Source: Prescottella soli (GTDB taxonomy: Bacteria; Actinomycetota; Actinomycetes; Mycobacteriales; Mycobacteriaceae). From it: DNA of 64,000 nucleotides. Position 1 is the stretch's first letter. Every line of letters starts with the position of its first letter. Shown in pieces: positions 38,271 to 47,334 of the stretch. A program made the translations under genes and the position numbers. Location of the stretch: assembly GCF_040024445.1 (NCBI RefSeq), contig NZ_CP157276.1:1550001-1614000 (forward strand), given 5' to 3'. Below the pieces are notes generated by a model, which had not been told where the DNA came from, did no database searches, and saw only the letters and a list, made by a program, of their open reading frames with translations.

Positions 38271-38765
38271 CTACTCGTCGATGCTCGACAGCTGGCCGAT
38301 GACGTGGCTCGCCAACGGCGTCAGCGTCGCCATGCCGTCGCGCACCGCGGCCCGCGACGACGCGAGGTTGACCACGAGGGTGCTGCCCGAGATCCCGACG
38401 AGCCCCCGCGAGATGACGGCGTCGACCGCGCCGGCCGCGAGGCCCGAGGACCGCAGTGCCTCGCTGATTCCCGGCAGCTCCCGATCGAGCACCTCGGCGG
38501 TGGCGTCCGGCGTCACGTCGCGCGGCGAGACCCCGGTGCCGCCGACGGAGATCACCAGATCGACGCCACCGATCACCGCGGTGTTGAGCGCGTTGCGGAT
38601 CTCCACCTCGTCGGCGGTGACCGCGACCGTCGCGTCCACCAGGAATCCTGCCTCGGTGAGCAGTTCGGTCACGAGCGGTCCGGTCGAGTCGACGTTACCG
38701 TGTGCGGTTCGGTCATCGACGATCACGACGAGCGCACGTCCGGCGAGCGGTGCTTCGAGTTCCAT
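38271..38765 (-). CDS. moaB2: MoaB/Mog family molybdopterin-binding protein
   Basis: About 164 residues with the MogA/MoaB fold: RALVVIVDDRTAHG, VDLVISVGGTGVSPRDVTPDA, and a final VNLASSRAAV. Family members adenylylate molybdopterin before metal insertion. Start 38765 lies 7 nt after TACGGT; the frame is open further but reads into the pepD end. Follows pepD as in the M. tuberculosis mprAB-pepD-moaB2 locus. Confidence 0.92.
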   Translation of the reverse strand: MELEAPLAGRALVVIVDDRTAHGNVDSTGPLVTELLTEAGFLVDATVAVTADEVEIRNALNTAVIGGVDLVISVGGTGVSPRDVTPDATAEVLDRELPGISEALRSSGLAAGAVDAVISRGLVGISGSTLVVNLASSRAAVRDGMATLTPLASHVIGQLSSIDE

Positions 38766-38772
38766 GGTCCCT

Positions 38773-38778
38773 ACCGTA
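38773..38778 (-). promoter_or_regulatory. moaB2 -10 element (leaderless)
   Basis: TACGGT on the minus strand, then AGGGACC and the ATG at 38765, inside the 95-bp gap after pepD. Gives moaB2 a promoter of its own. Confidence 0.45.
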
Positions 38779-38860
38779 GTGGCAGCCCCCGGCAGCCCGC
38801 CCGACACCGTCGGGAGCGGCCTGAGAATCCGTGCCGGGGGCCGTCGGTGACCAGATTCCA

Positions 38861-40267
38861 TCAACGACCGCCCTGGGTCTGGGTTCCGAGCTGGACGTCG
38901 ACGGTCTTGCTGTTGCCCGCGGAGTCCTTGTACGTCACCTTCACGGTGTCGCCCGGGGCGTGGGACCGGATGGCCGCGATCAACGAGTCACCGGTCGTGA
39001 CGACCCGGTCGTCGACCTTGGTGACGACAACGCCCTTGGGGATACCGGCCTTGTCGGCCGGGCCTCCGGGCGTGACGTCGACGATCGGCGCGCCGCCCGT
39101 GGATTCCTTGGCCGACACCTGCACGCCGATGATCGCCTGCGTGGCCTTGCCGGTCTTGACGAGTTCGTCGGCGACCCGTCGGGCCTGGTCGACCGGGATC
39201 GCGAAGCCGAGACCGATCGATCCGCCCTGACCGCCGGCGGTCGCGATCGCGGTGTTGATGCCGATGAGCTGGCCGTTCATGTTCACCAGCGCGCCACCCG
39301 AGTTGCCGGGGTTGATCGCGGCATCGGTCTGGATCGCGTCGATGACGGTGTTCTGGTTTCCGGACTCACCGCTGGTCGACACCGGCCGGTCGAGCGCCGA
39401 GACGATGCCCGACGTGACGGTGCCGGCGAGGCCGAGCGGCGAGCCGATCGCGACGACCTGCTCGCCCACCTGCACACCATCGGAGTTGCCCAGCTCGATC
39501 GGGGTCAGGTCCGTCTTGCCCTGGACCTTGATGACCGCGATGTCGGACGTCGGGTCCGTCCCCACCAGGGTTGCGGGCGCCGTGGAGCCGTCCGCGAACG
39601 CGACCATCAGCTTGCCGTCGGGCCCGCCGCCGGAGACCACGTGGTTGTTGGTCATGATCAGGCCGTCAGACGAGAGAATCACGCCGGATCCCTCGCCCTC
39701 GCCCCGGCTGCCGGCGACCTGGATCTGCACGACGCTCGGCACGACCTTGGCCGCGACCGACTGCACGGAGCCCTCCGGCGCGTTCGAGGCCGGGCTGGTG
39801 CTCGCTTTGGGGGCGTCGAGCGCGTTCGACACCGGGGCGTTGCTCCCGCTGTTCGACGACGTCGCCAGCGAGCCGACGGCACCGCCGATACCACCGCTGA
39901 CCAGGGCCAGGGCGATGGCGCCGGCGACGAGCGTGGTCCGTCCCACCCGTCGCGGCGGGGTGGTGACCGGCGCACCCGTCGTCGGCAGGGTCCCCGTCGT
40001 TCCGACGCCGGGGAACTGCTCGGTCGGCTGGTATCCCGCCTGGTAGCCGGGCTGGGTGTAGCCCTGGTCGTGCTGGCCCGCAGCACCCGGGTAGCCGGGG
40101 GTCTGCGGCTGGTAACGCCACGGATCCTGCGGCACGGACTGGTGTCCGGGCGCCTGATACGGAGTGCCCTGCGCGGGAGTGCCCTGCTGGGGATTGCCCT
40201 GCTGGGGATTGCCGTGCTGCGGAGCCCCCTGATCGGGGCCACCGTTGGGGTTACGGTCGTCGGTCAT
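38861..40267 (-). CDS. pepD: HtrA-like serine protease with PDZ domain, PepD
   Basis: 468 residues. The cytoplasmic N-terminus is Gly/Gln/Pro-rich with short repeats; one membrane helix follows (about 105-130), then an extracytoplasmic trypsin-like domain with His in TNNHVVSG, Asp in SDIAVIKV and Ser in NPGNSGGAL, then a PDZ domain (about 375-460). A quality-control protease for envelope stress. Two TCTCAG direct repeats upstream match those before mprA, so MprA probably controls it. Confidence 0.95.
   Translation of the reverse strand: MTDDRNPNGGPDQGAPQHGNPQQGNPQQGTPAQGTPYQAPGHQSVPQDPWRYQPQTPGYPGAAGQHDQGYTQPGYQAGYQPTEQFPGVGTTGTLPTTGAPVTTPPRRVGRTTLVAGAIALALVSGGIGGAVGSLATSSNSGSNAPVSNALDAPKASTSPASNAPEGSVQSVAAKVVPSVVQIQVAGSRGEGEGSGVILSSDGLIMTNNHVVSGGGPDGKLMVAFADGSTAPATLVGTDPTSDIAVIKVQGKTDLTPIELGNSDGVQVGEQVVAIGSPLGLAGTVTSGIVSALDRPVSTSGESGNQNTVIDAIQTDAAINPGNSGGALVNMNGQLIGINTAIATAGGQGGSIGLGFAIPVDQARRVADELVKTGKATQAIIGVQVSAKESTGGAPIVDVTPGGPADKAGIPKGVVVTKVDDRVVTTGDSLIAAIRSHAPGDTVKVTYKDSAGNSKTVDVQLGTQTQGGR
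40181..40210. repeat. Two tandem 15-bp repeats inside pepD
   Basis: GCCCTGCTGGGGATT occurs at 40181-40195 and 40196-40210, with degenerate copies on both sides. They encode an NPQQG-type repeat in the cytoplasmic N-terminal tail of PepD and could vary in number between strains. Confidence 0.7.
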
Positions 40268-40340
40268 CGCACCGCCTTCGTTCGTGACCGCCTTGGTGGG
40301 CGGCTCTGGTCCGGTCGTTGACTTCAGATTGCCGGGTACG

Positions 40341-40358
40341 GCTGAGAGGCCGCTGAGA
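40341..40358. promoter_or_regulatory. Candidate MprA box upstream of pepD
   Basis: GCTGAGA at 40341-40347 and 40352-40358, period 11 (TCTCAGC on the coding strand). The same motif and spacing precede mprA. MprA is known to bind loosely conserved direct repeats upstream of pepD and mprA in M. tuberculosis. Confidence 0.65.
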
Positions 40359-40432
40359 CGCCGCTTTCAATTTCCCGTGTCATTGCTGCGAATACCACCT
40401 CGCTCACACACCGGACGGCCGGACGGGCCGGA

Positions 40433-41896
40433 TCAGCGGATGTCGGCGTCCGGTTCGCCCGGCAGCACGATGCGGATGCGGGCGCCGCCGCGATCGGACG
40501 TCTCGACTGCGATCGTGCCGCCGTGCTTGACGACCACCTGCCGGACGATCGCCAGGCCCAGTCCCGATCCGGGCATCGACCGCGATGCGGTGGCACGGTA
40601 GAACCGCTCGAAGACCAGCTCCCGCTCCTCGATCGGGATGCCGGGGCCGGCGTCGTCGACGGTGAGCTCGAGCAACCGGTCCCCGATCTGCCGCATGGTG
40701 ACGTCGACGCGCTCGCCGGACGGGCTCCACTTCGCCGCGTTGTCGAGGACGTTGAGCACCGCACGGGACAGCCCGGCCTGGTCCCCGTAGACGAACCACG
40801 GCGTGGTGACGGCCTCGAAGTCGATCTCGTTGCGCCGCCGTCGGGCCTTCTCCAGCGACCGCTCCACGACCTCACGCAGGTCGACGAGTTCGAAGATCGT
40901 CTCCGGCGCGTCCTCGCGGGCGAGGTCCACGAGATCGCCGACGAGGGTGGACAGCTCCTCGATCTGCGCCATGACGTCCGCGCGGAGTTCGGCCATGTCC
41001 TGGTCCGGGATGTGCGGTGCCCCCGGGCGACTCGACGCGATCAGCAGCTCCATGTTGGTGCGCAGCGACGTCAGCGGGGTGCGGAGCTCGTGGCCGGCGT
41101 CGGCGACGAGCCGCCCCTGCCGCGCCCGCGACTCGGCCAACGCGCGCAGCATCGTGTTGAAACTCACTGTCAGCCGGGCCAGTTCGTCGTTGCCGGTGAC
41201 CGGGATCGGCGTGAGGTCGTCGGTGCGGGCGACGCGTTCGGTCGCCGCTGTGAGTCTTCCGATCGGTCTCAGACCGGTCCGGCCGACGGTCGTTCCGGCG
41301 GCCGCCGCCAGCACGACGCCGCAGCCGCCGACGACGAACAGCACCCACGCGAGGCGGTCGAGGACGTCCTTGGTGGGCTGTAGCCGCTGCGCGATCACCA
41401 GGGTGCTGCCGTCGCGCGTGCGCTCGGCCAACACTCGGTTGCCCTCCACGGTCCGCAGCGAGAAGTCACCCTGGCCGCGCGCCACCGCCAGTTCGGGCGG
41501 ACCGATCGGCACGACCGATCCCGGCGGGATGTACTTGTTCAGGTCCGGGAAGATCAGCGCCACGCTGATGTCGCTCGTGTACAGCGTCGCGCCCGCGACG
41601 TACCGCGGGTCGAACGTGATGAGGTCGTTGTCGACGATCGCCGACGCGCGCGACTGCAACTGCTTGTCGACGTCGGCGTACAGGGCGCGCGACACCACCG
41701 CGTAGGCGGCGACGGCCATGACGGCCACCGCGATGGCGACGACCGACGCCGCGAGCAGCGTCACACGCCACCGCAGCGACACCGACCGGGTGAGCGGCAT
41801 CGGCGGCCGCATCTCGTGCCGGGGTGGTGGCATCGGGCCGTTCGGCGTCTGCTGGCCGTGGGGCCCGGCACCCGCCCGGCCGAAGGGGGTGACCAT
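40433..41896 (-). CDS. mprB: Envelope-stress sensor histidine kinase MprB
   Basis: About 487 residues: two membrane helices flanking an extracytoplasmic sensor of about 130 residues, HAMP linker, HisKA with phosphoacceptor His in DAGHELRTPLTSL, and HATPase_c (VLDNAAKWSP, DDAGPGIP, SGLGLAIVRQ). The ATG at 41896 overlaps the mprA stop (TGATG), indicating translational coupling. In mycobacteria MprB senses envelope stress with the chaperone DnaK. Confidence 0.95.
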   Translation of the reverse strand: MVTPFGRAGAGPHGQQTPNGPMPPPRHEMRPPMPLTRSVSLRWRVTLLAASVVAIAVAVMAVAAYAVVSRALYADVDKQLQSRASAIVDNDLITFDPRYVAGATLYTSDISVALIFPDLNKYIPPGSVVPIGPPELAVARGQGDFSLRTVEGNRVLAERTRDGSTLVIAQRLQPTKDVLDRLAWVLFVVGGCGVVLAAAAGTTVGRTGLRPIGRLTAATERVARTDDLTPIPVTGNDELARLTVSFNTMLRALAESRARQGRLVADAGHELRTPLTSLRTNMELLIASSRPGAPHIPDQDMAELRADVMAQIEELSTLVGDLVDLAREDAPETIFELVDLREVVERSLEKARRRRNEIDFEAVTTPWFVYGDQAGLSRAVLNVLDNAAKWSPSGERVDVTMRQIGDRLLELTVDDAGPGIPIEERELVFERFYRATASRSMPGSGLGLAIVRQVVVKHGGTIAVETSDRGGARIRIVLPGEPDADIR

Positions 41897-42582
41897 CACG
41901 GAGGAGTCTCCCGCAGGACGTAGCCGACTCCGCGGACCGTGTGGATCAGCCGGGGCTCGCCGTCGGCCTCGGTCTTGCGGCGCAGGTAGCCCACGTACAC
42001 CTCGAGCGCGTTGCCAGACGTCGGGAAGTCGTAGCCCCACACCTCCTCGAGGATCCGGCTGCGCGAGAGCACCCGGCGCGGGTTCGCCATCAGCATCTCG
42101 AGCAGCGCGAACTCGGTGCGGGTGAGACTGATCGAGCGGCCGCCCCGGGTCACCTCGCGGGTGACCGGGTCGAGCGTCAGATCCTCGAACTTCATCGACT
42201 CCGAGTCGTCCCCGGCTGCGGGTGTCGCGCGGCGCAGTAGTGCGCGCAGTCGCGCCAACAGTTCTTCGAGTGCGAACGGCTTGGGCAGGTAGTCGTCGGC
42301 GCCGGCGTCGAGTCCGGCCACCCGCTCGGACACCGAATCACGCGCCGTGAGAACGAGAATGGGGAGGTCGTCGCCCGTGCTGCGGAGCCGACGGCACACC
42401 TCGAGCCCGTCGAGGCGCGGCATCATGACGTCGAGCACCAGCGCGTCCGGGCGTGATGCGGCCACCTTCTCGAGCGCATCTACTCCGTCGACGGCGAGAT
42501 CGACGTTGTAGCCGTTGAAGCTGAGGGACCGCCGAAGCGACTCGCGGACCGCCCGGTCGTCGTCGACCACCAAAATGCGCAT
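41896..42582 (-). CDS. mprA: Response regulator MprA
   Basis: 228 residues of the OmpR type: receiver with acidic pocket VDDD (6-9), phosphoacceptor D51 in LVLDVMMP, Lys in LPKPF, and a winged-helix DNA-binding domain ([24 protein letters not shown]). Start set by the conserved MRILVVDDD; the upstream frame has no support. Probably autoregulated through the CTGAG repeats 15-39 bp upstream. Confidence 0.96.
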   Translation of the reverse strand: MRILVVDDDRAVRESLRRSLSFNGYNVDLAVDGVDALEKVAASRPDALVLDVMMPRLDGLEVCRRLRSTGDDLPILVLTARDSVSERVAGLDAGADDYLPKPFALEELLARLRALLRRATPAAGDDSESMKFEDLTLDPVTREVTRGGRSISLTRTEFALLEMLMANPRRVLSRSRILEEVWGYDFPTSGNALEVYVGYLRRKTEADGEPRLIHTVRGVGYVLRETPP

Positions 42583-42596
42583 GCCGACATTTTGGC

Positions 42597-42621
42597 CTGA
42601 GCGACTGAGATCCCGCTGAGA
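42597..42621. promoter_or_regulatory. Candidate MprA box upstream of mprA
   Basis: Three CTGAG cores at 42597, 42605 and 42616; the last two have the 11-bp period seen before pepD (ACTGAGA / GCTGAGA). They lie immediately upstream of the mprA start, which would allow autoregulation. Confidence 0.6.
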
Positions 42622-42650
42622 GGTCCCGCGGAACACACCCGCGTGTCGGC

Positions 42651-43262
42651 TCAGTCGAGGGGTATCCGGGGGCCCGGCAGGCTCCAGCGCCGCCACATCG
42701 CGACCAGTCGGAACGTCGTCGCAACGACCGTTCCGAGCACCAGGACCGCGTTGTAGGACATGCCCACCGATGTCCCCGCCACGACCAGCGTGGCCCCCAG
42801 CAGCGCCGGAATCGCGTACAGGTCGCGGTGCAGCAGCAGCGGGACCTCGTTGACCAGCACGTCGCGCAGAATGCCGCCGCCGATCGCGGCGGTGGCCCCG
42901 ATCAGGGCCGACGCGAGCGGGCCCGCGCCGGCCTCGACCGCGATCGTCGCGCCCGTGCTCGCGAACAAGCCCATGCCGAGGGCGTCGAGCACGAGGATCT
43001 CGCGCCGCAGCTTCCCCAGCGCGGAGTGCACGAAGAACACGATCGCCGATGTCGCCGCCGCCGTCCCGAACAGCGGCCAGCTGGTCAGCGACGTCGGCGG
43101 ATGGATCCCGAGCAGCAGGTCACGGACGATGCCTCCGCCGATGCCGGTGAACACGCCGACGACCACCACCCCGAAGATGTCGAAGCGCTTGCTCACTCCC
43201 ACCAGGGCTCCCGATGCGGCGAACGCCACGATGCCCACCAGCTCGAGGATCTTCAGCAACAC
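42651..43262 (-). CDS. TRIC family cation channel protein (UPF0126)
   Basis: 203 residues with seven predicted helices formed by an internal duplication. Each half carries the glycine signature (GIGGGIVRD and AIGGGILRD), typical of prokaryotic TRIC proteins, which form trimeric monovalent-cation channels. GTG start. Lies between bL32 and mprA; its stop is about 30 bp from the mprA repeats. Confidence 0.9.
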   Translation of the reverse strand: MLLKILELVGIVAFAASGALVGVSKRFDIFGVVVVGVFTGIGGGIVRDLLLGIHPPTSLTSWPLFGTAAATSAIVFFVHSALGKLRREILVLDALGMGLFASTGATIAVEAGAGPLASALIGATAAIGGGILRDVLVNEVPLLLHRDLYAIPALLGATLVVAGTSVGMSYNAVLVLGTVVATTFRLVAMWRRWSLPGPRIPLD

Positions 43263-43295
43263 GCGGACAGGGTCGCACGGCCCCGCCGGTTGCGA

Positions 43296-43469
43296 TCACA
43301 GACGCCCCGGGTCCACCACTCCGAGTTGGACGGCGCGAACCAGCCGCCGGGGGACGCGGAACGTCTGCCCGTCGACGCTGACGGTCACCAGGTCGGGAAC
43401 GGCCGCCTTCCACTGCGACCGCCTGCTGCGGGTGTTGGCGCGGGACATGCGCCGCTTGGGTACCGCCAT
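43296..43469 (-). CDS. rpmF: Ribosomal protein bL32, zinc-independent form
   Basis: 57 residues beginning [17 protein letters not shown], the bL32 signature. The C-terminal half has no cysteines, whereas zinc-binding bL32 has four, so this is the C-minus paralogue. Three bases after the bL31B stop. Last gene of the minus-strand Zur-type unit. Confidence 0.93.
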   Translation of the reverse strand: MAVPKRRMSRANTRSRRSQWKAAVPDLVTVSVDGQTFRVPRRLVRAVQLGVVDPGRL

Positions 43470-43472
43470 CGC

Positions 43473-43742
43473 TCAGCCCTCCTCGGATGCGCGACGCACG
43501 CGGCGGCCGTACCTGCGCTCGAACTTCTCGACGCGGCCCATGGTGTCGACGATGCGGTCCGCGCCCGTCCAGAACGGGTGGGATGTGCTGGTGACGTCGA
43601 CGACCACGAGCGGGTAGCGGTGGCCGTCCTCCCATTCCACGCTGCGCTCGCTGCGGGCCGTGGACCGTGTGAGGAAGGCGGTGCCGGTGTTCGCGTCCTG
43701 GAACACCACCGGCCGGTAGTCGGGGTGGATGCCTTGTTTCAC
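43473..43742 (-). CDS. rpmE2: Ribosomal protein bL31 type B (zinc-independent)
   Basis: 89 residues starting [13 protein letters not shown] and containing STSHPFWTG, diagnostic of bL31 type B. The CXXC zinc motif of type A is absent. The GTG overlaps the mrf stop by 4 bp (GTGA). It replaces the zinc form during zinc starvation and so frees zinc. Confidence 0.95.
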   Translation of the reverse strand: MKQGIHPDYRPVVFQDANTGTAFLTRSTARSERSVEWEDGHRYPLVVVDVTSTSHPFWTGADRIVDTMGRVEKFERRYGRRVRRASEEG

Positions 43743-44974
43743 GATGTCGCTTCTCCGTTCTTCTCGAGTGCGCCCAGAGCGGTCGGGGCGCACGGGTCGG
43801 CGTGGAACTCGCCGAACGGGTCGTCCCACGTGGGCCACGACTCCTCTTCGGCGAGTTCACGTTCGGTGAGCAGCGCCCAGTCGAGCGCCGAGGTGACGGC
43901 AGTGGGGTCGGCGTCGTGGACGAGGACGACGATCGAGGTGCCCCGGTCGCCGAACCGCTCGTCCCAGCCGAGGGCGGCGAGCGCCCGCCGTTCGGGGTCG
44001 ACGTCGCACCGTTCGTCGTCGTCCATGTCGGCGAGCCAGCGGTCGGCCGCGGCGACCCGCAGTCCCCCGCCCGCCGATTCGAGCCACAGCGCGACGTCGG
44101 AGCGGGTGGCGAGCCAGAGCCGGCCGCGCGCGGTGACGACGCCGTCGAGCAGGACGTCGATCGCCTCGTGCAACCGTCCCGGGTGGAACGGTCGCCGCGC
44201 GGTGAATTCGACGAGCGCGACGCCGGCGTCGGCGTCGAGGGGCGGACGCCCCCGGAGCAGCGGCGAGTGGGCGCCGTCGACCCGGCCGCGGCGGGCGTCG
44301 GCACCGATGCGCGTCAGCAGCGCGGGACCGTCGGGCACGGCGGTGGTCGGCGCACCGGGCGCGAGTCGCGCGAGCACCGCCGAGGTCTTGTACGTCAGCC
44401 AGGTGTCGGCGCCCCGCTCGTCGACGACGAGCGCATCGGCGAACGCCGCCTGACCGACCGCCACCTGGGCGACGGTCCGGTCGTCGTCTAGGTCCTCGTC
44501 GCCGGTCACCGCCTCCCACCACGCGTGAGTGTCGAGGCACGCCACCACTGCTTCGACGCGGACGTCGCGGCTCGCGGGCCCGTCGAGCTGCCCGACGACG
44601 CCCACCACCGGGACGTTCTCCACGGCCCAACAGACCGCTTCCGGCTCGAGCACCGGGTCGAGCTCGAGGACGATGCGGCCGACCGAGCTGCGCGCATGCA
44701 ACTTCCGCAGCAGCGGCAGGAGGTCGTAACGCAGCGTGCACGACACGCACCCGTGCGCCAGTTCGAGGATCTCCGTGGTCACCTGCGGCGCGGCCACCGA
44801 CCCCGTCGTGACGGTCCGGCGAAGCACGCCTTGGCCGAGTTCGTCGAGATGGTGACGGACCACGACCGTGCGGGTGTCACCGTCGCCCAGGAACGACTGC
44901 GCGGTCTCGTGGACCGGCCCGCTCCATCCGCTCACCACGATCAGCGGGGTGCGGCCGTCCGGCTTCGCAGCCAC
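43739..44974 (-). CDS. mrf: Mrf-like protein (CobW-type, zinc-starvation ribosome hibernation)
   Basis: About 411 residues. Distantly related to COG0523/CobW GTPases, but the P-loop position reads [13 protein letters not shown] with no GKT/GKS, so nucleotide binding there is doubtful. HGCVSC retains two cysteines of the family metal motif. The protein closely resembles Rv0106 ([30 protein letters not shown]). Its M. smegmatis counterpart, Mrf, recruits the hibernation factor MPY to ribosomes when zinc is scarce. GTG 44974 has GAAAGGGG upstream; an ATG at 45004 lies inside the Zur box. Confidence 0.88.
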   Translation of the reverse strand: MAAKPDGRTPLIVVSGWSGPVHETAQSFLGDGDTRTVVVRHHLDELGQGVLRRTVTTGSVAAPQVTTEILELAHGCVSCTLRYDLLPLLRKLHARSSVGRIVLELDPVLEPEAVCWAVENVPVVGVVGQLDGPASRDVRVEAVVACLDTHAWWEAVTGDEDLDDDRTVAQVAVGQAAFADALVVDERGADTWLTYKTSAVLARLAPGAPTTAVPDGPALLTRIGADARRGRVDGAHSPLLRGRPPLDADAGVALVEFTARRPFHPGRLHEAIDVLLDGVVTARGRLWLATRSDVALWLESAGGGLRVAAADRWLADMDDDERCDVDPERRALAALGWDERFGDRGTSIVVLVHDADPTAVTSALDWALLTERELAEEESWPTWDDPFGEFHADPCAPTALGALEKNGEATS

Positions 44975-44988
44975 AATCGAGCCCCTTT

Positions 44989-45003
44989 CGAAAACGATTG
45001 TCA
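44989..45003. promoter_or_regulatory. Zur box for the mrf-rpmE2-rpmF unit
   Basis: CGAAAACGATTGTCA, close to the palindromic actinobacterial Zur consensus TGAAAATGATTTTCA. It lies 15 bp before the mrf start. Confidence 0.7.
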
Positions 45004-45040
45004 TTAACGATTTGCGAGACTACACTCATCGAGCGACTAA

Positions 45041-45055
45041 CGACAACCATTTTCA
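45041..45055. promoter_or_regulatory. Zur box for the rpmB-rpmG-rpsN-rpsR unit
   Basis: CGACAACCATTTTCA; its reverse complement TGAAAATGGTTGTCG matches the Zur consensus at 12 of 15 positions. It lies 34 bp before rpmB. Two separate boxes suggest independent control of the two divergent units. Confidence 0.75.
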
Positions 45056-45088
45056 TTAACTGGCCGTCCCGGCCGGAAAGGAGCACCC

Positions 45089-45325
45089 ATGTCCGCTCAC
45101 TGCCAGGTGACCGGAAGACGACCAGGATTCGGTCGGTCCGTCTCGCACTCCCACCGCCGCACGAACCGGCGCTGGAACCCGAACATCCAGACCAAGACGT
45201 ACTTCCTGCCCGGCGAGGGCCGCCGGATCACCCTGCGCCTGACCCCGAAGGGCATGCGAACGATCGACCGCGACGGCATCGAAGCCGTCGTCGCCCGGAT
45301 GCGGGCCGCCGGAGAGAAGGTCTGA
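45089..45325 (+). CDS. rpmB: Ribosomal protein bL28, zinc-independent paralogue
   Basis: 78 residues: [14 protein letters not shown] and [16 protein letters not shown] are standard bL28 motifs. One Cys remains near the N-terminus, but the paired zinc cysteines are missing. GAAAGGAG precedes the ATG. First gene of the plus-strand Zur-type operon. Confidence 0.95.
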   Translation: MSAHCQVTGRRPGFGRSVSHSHRRTNRRWNPNIQTKTYFLPGEGRRITLRLTPKGMRTIDRDGIEAVVARMRAAGEKV

Positions 45326-45330
45326 AACCC

Positions 45331-45495
45331 ATGGCACGCAACGAGATCCGCCCGTTGGTGAAGCTCGTCTCCACGACGGGGACCGGCTACCGGTACTACA
45401 CTCGGAAGAACCGACGCAACGACCCGGACCGGCTGGTGCTGCGCCGCTACGACCCGGTGGTGCGTCGGCACGTCGAGTTCCGAGAGGAGCGCTGA
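45331..45495 (+). CDS. rpmG: Ribosomal protein bL33, zinc-independent paralogue
   Basis: 54 residues ([29 protein letters not shown]), without the two CXXC pairs of zinc-type bL33. Five bases after rpmB. Confidence 0.95.
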   Translation: MARNEIRPLVKLVSTTGTGYRYYTRKNRRNDPDRLVLRRYDPVVRRHVEFREER

Positions 45496-45499
45496 GGGC

Positions 45500-45805
45500 A
45501 TGGCCAAGAAGTCGAAGATCGCCCGAAACGAGCAGCGCAAGGTGATCGTCGCCCGCTATGCAGCGCTGCGGGCCGAACTGAAGGAGACGATCCGCCGACC
45601 CTCGAGTTCGCCCGAGGAACGCGCCGTCGCACAGTCCCGGCTGGCAGGGCTGCCGCGGGATGCGAGTCCGGTACGATTGCGCAACCGAGACGCTGCGGAT
45701 GGACGTCCGCGCGGTCACCTGCGAAAGTTCGGTCTTTCCCGCGTGCGGGTACGCGAGATGGCCCACCGCGGGGAACTGCCAGGCGTACACAAGTCGAGCT
45801 GGTAA
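45500..45805 (+). CDS. rpsN: Ribosomal protein uS14, zinc-independent form
   Basis: 101 residues with the C-terminal uS14 signature ([24 protein letters not shown]) and no cysteine, the long C-minus form; the zinc form is about 61 residues with four Cys. Four bases after rpmG. Confidence 0.95.
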   Translation: MAKKSKIARNEQRKVIVARYAALRAELKETIRRPSSSPEERAVAQSRLAGLPRDASPVRLRNRDAADGRPRGHLRKFGLSRVRVREMAHRGELPGVHKSSW

Positions 45806-45814
45806 GGAAGAGCA

Positions 45815-46069
45815 ATGGCAGTCAAGAGGGCACCGTCGAAGAAGGCGCGCAGCGAGCAGGGCCGCCGCCCCAAGAAGAACCCGCTGATCGCCGCGGGCAT
45901 CGAGACCGTCGACTACAAGGACGTCAACCTGCTCCGCACGTTCATCTCCGATCGCGGCAAGATCCGCAGCCGCCGCGTCACCGGCCTGACCCCGCAGCAG
46001 CAGCGTCAGGTCGCCATCGCGGTGAAGAACGCCCGCGAGATGGCACTGCTTCCGTTCACCAGCCGGTAG
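45815..46069 (+). CDS. rpsR: Ribosomal protein uS18, zinc-independent paralogue
   Basis: 84 residues with the uS18 core ([41 protein letters not shown]). The cysteines of zinc-type actinobacterial uS18 are absent. Last gene of the operon, followed by a 19-bp-stem terminator. Confidence 0.95.
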   Translation: MAVKRAPSKKARSEQGRRPKKNPLIAAGIETVDYKDVNLLRTFISDRGKIRSRRVTGLTPQQQRQVAIAVKNAREMALLPFTSR

Positions 46070-46083
46070 CACCCCGACAGATC

Positions 46084-46128
46084 ACGCGCGAGGCCGCGCA
46101 GTCGCAGAGACTGCGCGGCCTCGCGCGT
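46084..46128 (+). terminator. Terminator of the alternative ribosomal protein operon
   Basis: Perfect 19-bp arms (CGCGCGAGGCCGCGCAGTC at 46085-46103; GACTGCGCGGCCTCGCGCG at 46109-46127) with loop GCAGA, 15 bp after rpsR. It isolates the Zur operon from the next transporter genes. Confidence 0.9.
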
Positions 46129-46140
46129 TCGGCATAGCGT

Positions 46141-46146
46141 TAGATT
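46141..46146 (+). promoter_or_regulatory. -10 element of the FecB-like operon (leaderless)
   Basis: TAGATT, then CTCCAG and the GTG at 46153. No Zur-like palindrome is seen between the upstream terminator and this start. Confidence 0.5.
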
Positions 46147-46152
46147 CTCCAG

Positions 46153-47334
46153 GTGTCGTTTTCGATTCGTACCGCTGCCTTCCTCGCCGCGGCCGCCCTC
46201 ACCGTGGGTGGTCTCGCGGCCTGCTCGTCCGACTCCACGACCTCGACGTCCGGTGCTGCCGACTGCATCACCGACTTCGACCCCAGCGTCGACTACTTCC
46301 CGGACAAGCAGACCGTCGAGTACGCACAGAACTTCGACATCGAGTACCACAACTCGTATCAGGTGCTCACCGTCCGGCAGCCCGGGCAGGCGGACGAGAC
46401 GTACGTGCTCAACAAGTGCGGCGCCCCGGCGCCCGACATGAAGGGCGACCTGGCGGGCGCCCAGCAGGTCACCACCCCGGTGACGGACCTGTTCGCCGAA
46501 TCCACGACGCACCTGCCGAGCCTCGAGGCGCTCGGCAAGCTCGACGCCGTCACCGGCTTCGCGAACGCCGACTACGTCTACAGTGACGCCGCGCGCAACC
46601 ACATCGCGAACGACGGCGTCGTGCAGTTCGCGACCGCCGGCCAGGTCGACGCCGAGGCAGTCGTCGCCCACGCCCCGCAGGTGTTCGTCACCGGCGGCTT
46701 CACGGATCCCGCGTACGCGGTGATCGAGCGCGCCAAGGTCCCCGTCCTCGCCGACTACGACTGGCTCGAGACGAACCCGCTGGGCCGGGCCGAGTGGATC
46801 AAGTTCTTCGCCGCGCTGACCGGCACCGAGAAGCAGGCCACCGAGACGTTCGACGGCATCGTCGCCGACTACGACAAGTACACGACCATGGCCGCGAACG
46901 CCGCGCCCGTGCCGATCGTCCCGGGCCTGCCCTACCAGGGCTCCTGGTCGGTGCCGCTGGCCAGCTACTCCAACGACCTGTACGCCACAGCCCGCATCAC
47001 GCATCCATGGATGGCCGAGCCGGGCACCGGCAGCCTGCAGACCGACCTCGAGACAGTGTTCGCGATGGCCGGCGACATCCCCCTCGCGATCAGCACCTCC
47101 TCGAACACGACCAAGGCCGAGGCGATCGCCGCCGAACCGCGACTGGCCGAGTTCGCCGCGTTCCGGGACGGCCAGGTGTGGACGTCGTCGGCGCGCGTGA
47201 CCGACACCGGCGCCCTCGACATCTACGAACAGGGTGTCCTGCGGCCCGACCTGGTGCTGGCCGACCTCATCGCGATCGCGCACCCGGAACTGCTGCCCGG
47301 CCACGAGTTCACCTTCTACCGCCACCTGCAGTGA
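46153..47334 (+). CDS. FecB/BtuF-like substrate-binding lipoprotein
   Basis: 393 residues: signal peptide with lipobox (GGLAAC), then a two-lobed metal-chelate or cobalamin-type binding fold (DYFPDKQTVEYAQNF, LPSLEALGKLDAVTGF, EADADYDWLE-like strands and a long linking helix). Tethered outside the membrane, it should deliver ligand to the permease encoded next. Ligand could be iron-siderophore, heme, cobalamin or another metal chelate; sequence alone does not decide. First gene of a three-gene operon. Confidence 0.85.
   Translation: MSFSIRTAAFLAAAALTVGGLAACSSDSTTSTSGAADCITDFDPSVDYFPDKQTVEYAQNFDIEYHNSYQVLTVRQPGQADETYVLNKCGAPAPDMKGDLAGAQQVTTPVTDLFAESTTHLPSLEALGKLDAVTGFANADYVYSDAARNHIANDGVVQFATAGQVDAEAVVAHAPQVFVTGGFTDPAYAVIERAKVPVLADYDWLETNPLGRAEWIKFFAALTGTEKQATETFDGIVADYDKYTTMAANAAPVPIVPGLPYQGSWSVPLASYSNDLYATARITHPWMAEPGTGSLQTDLETVFAMAGDIPLAISTSSNTTKAEAIAAEPRLAEFAAFRDGQVWTSSARVTDTGALDIYEQGVLRPDLVLADLIAIAHPELLPGHEFTFYRHLQ

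Noticed and set aside
46070-46152. Cobalamin riboswitch before the FecB-like operon
   Set aside because: The gap is 83 bp, mostly the upstream terminator; no room for the conserved B12-box core.
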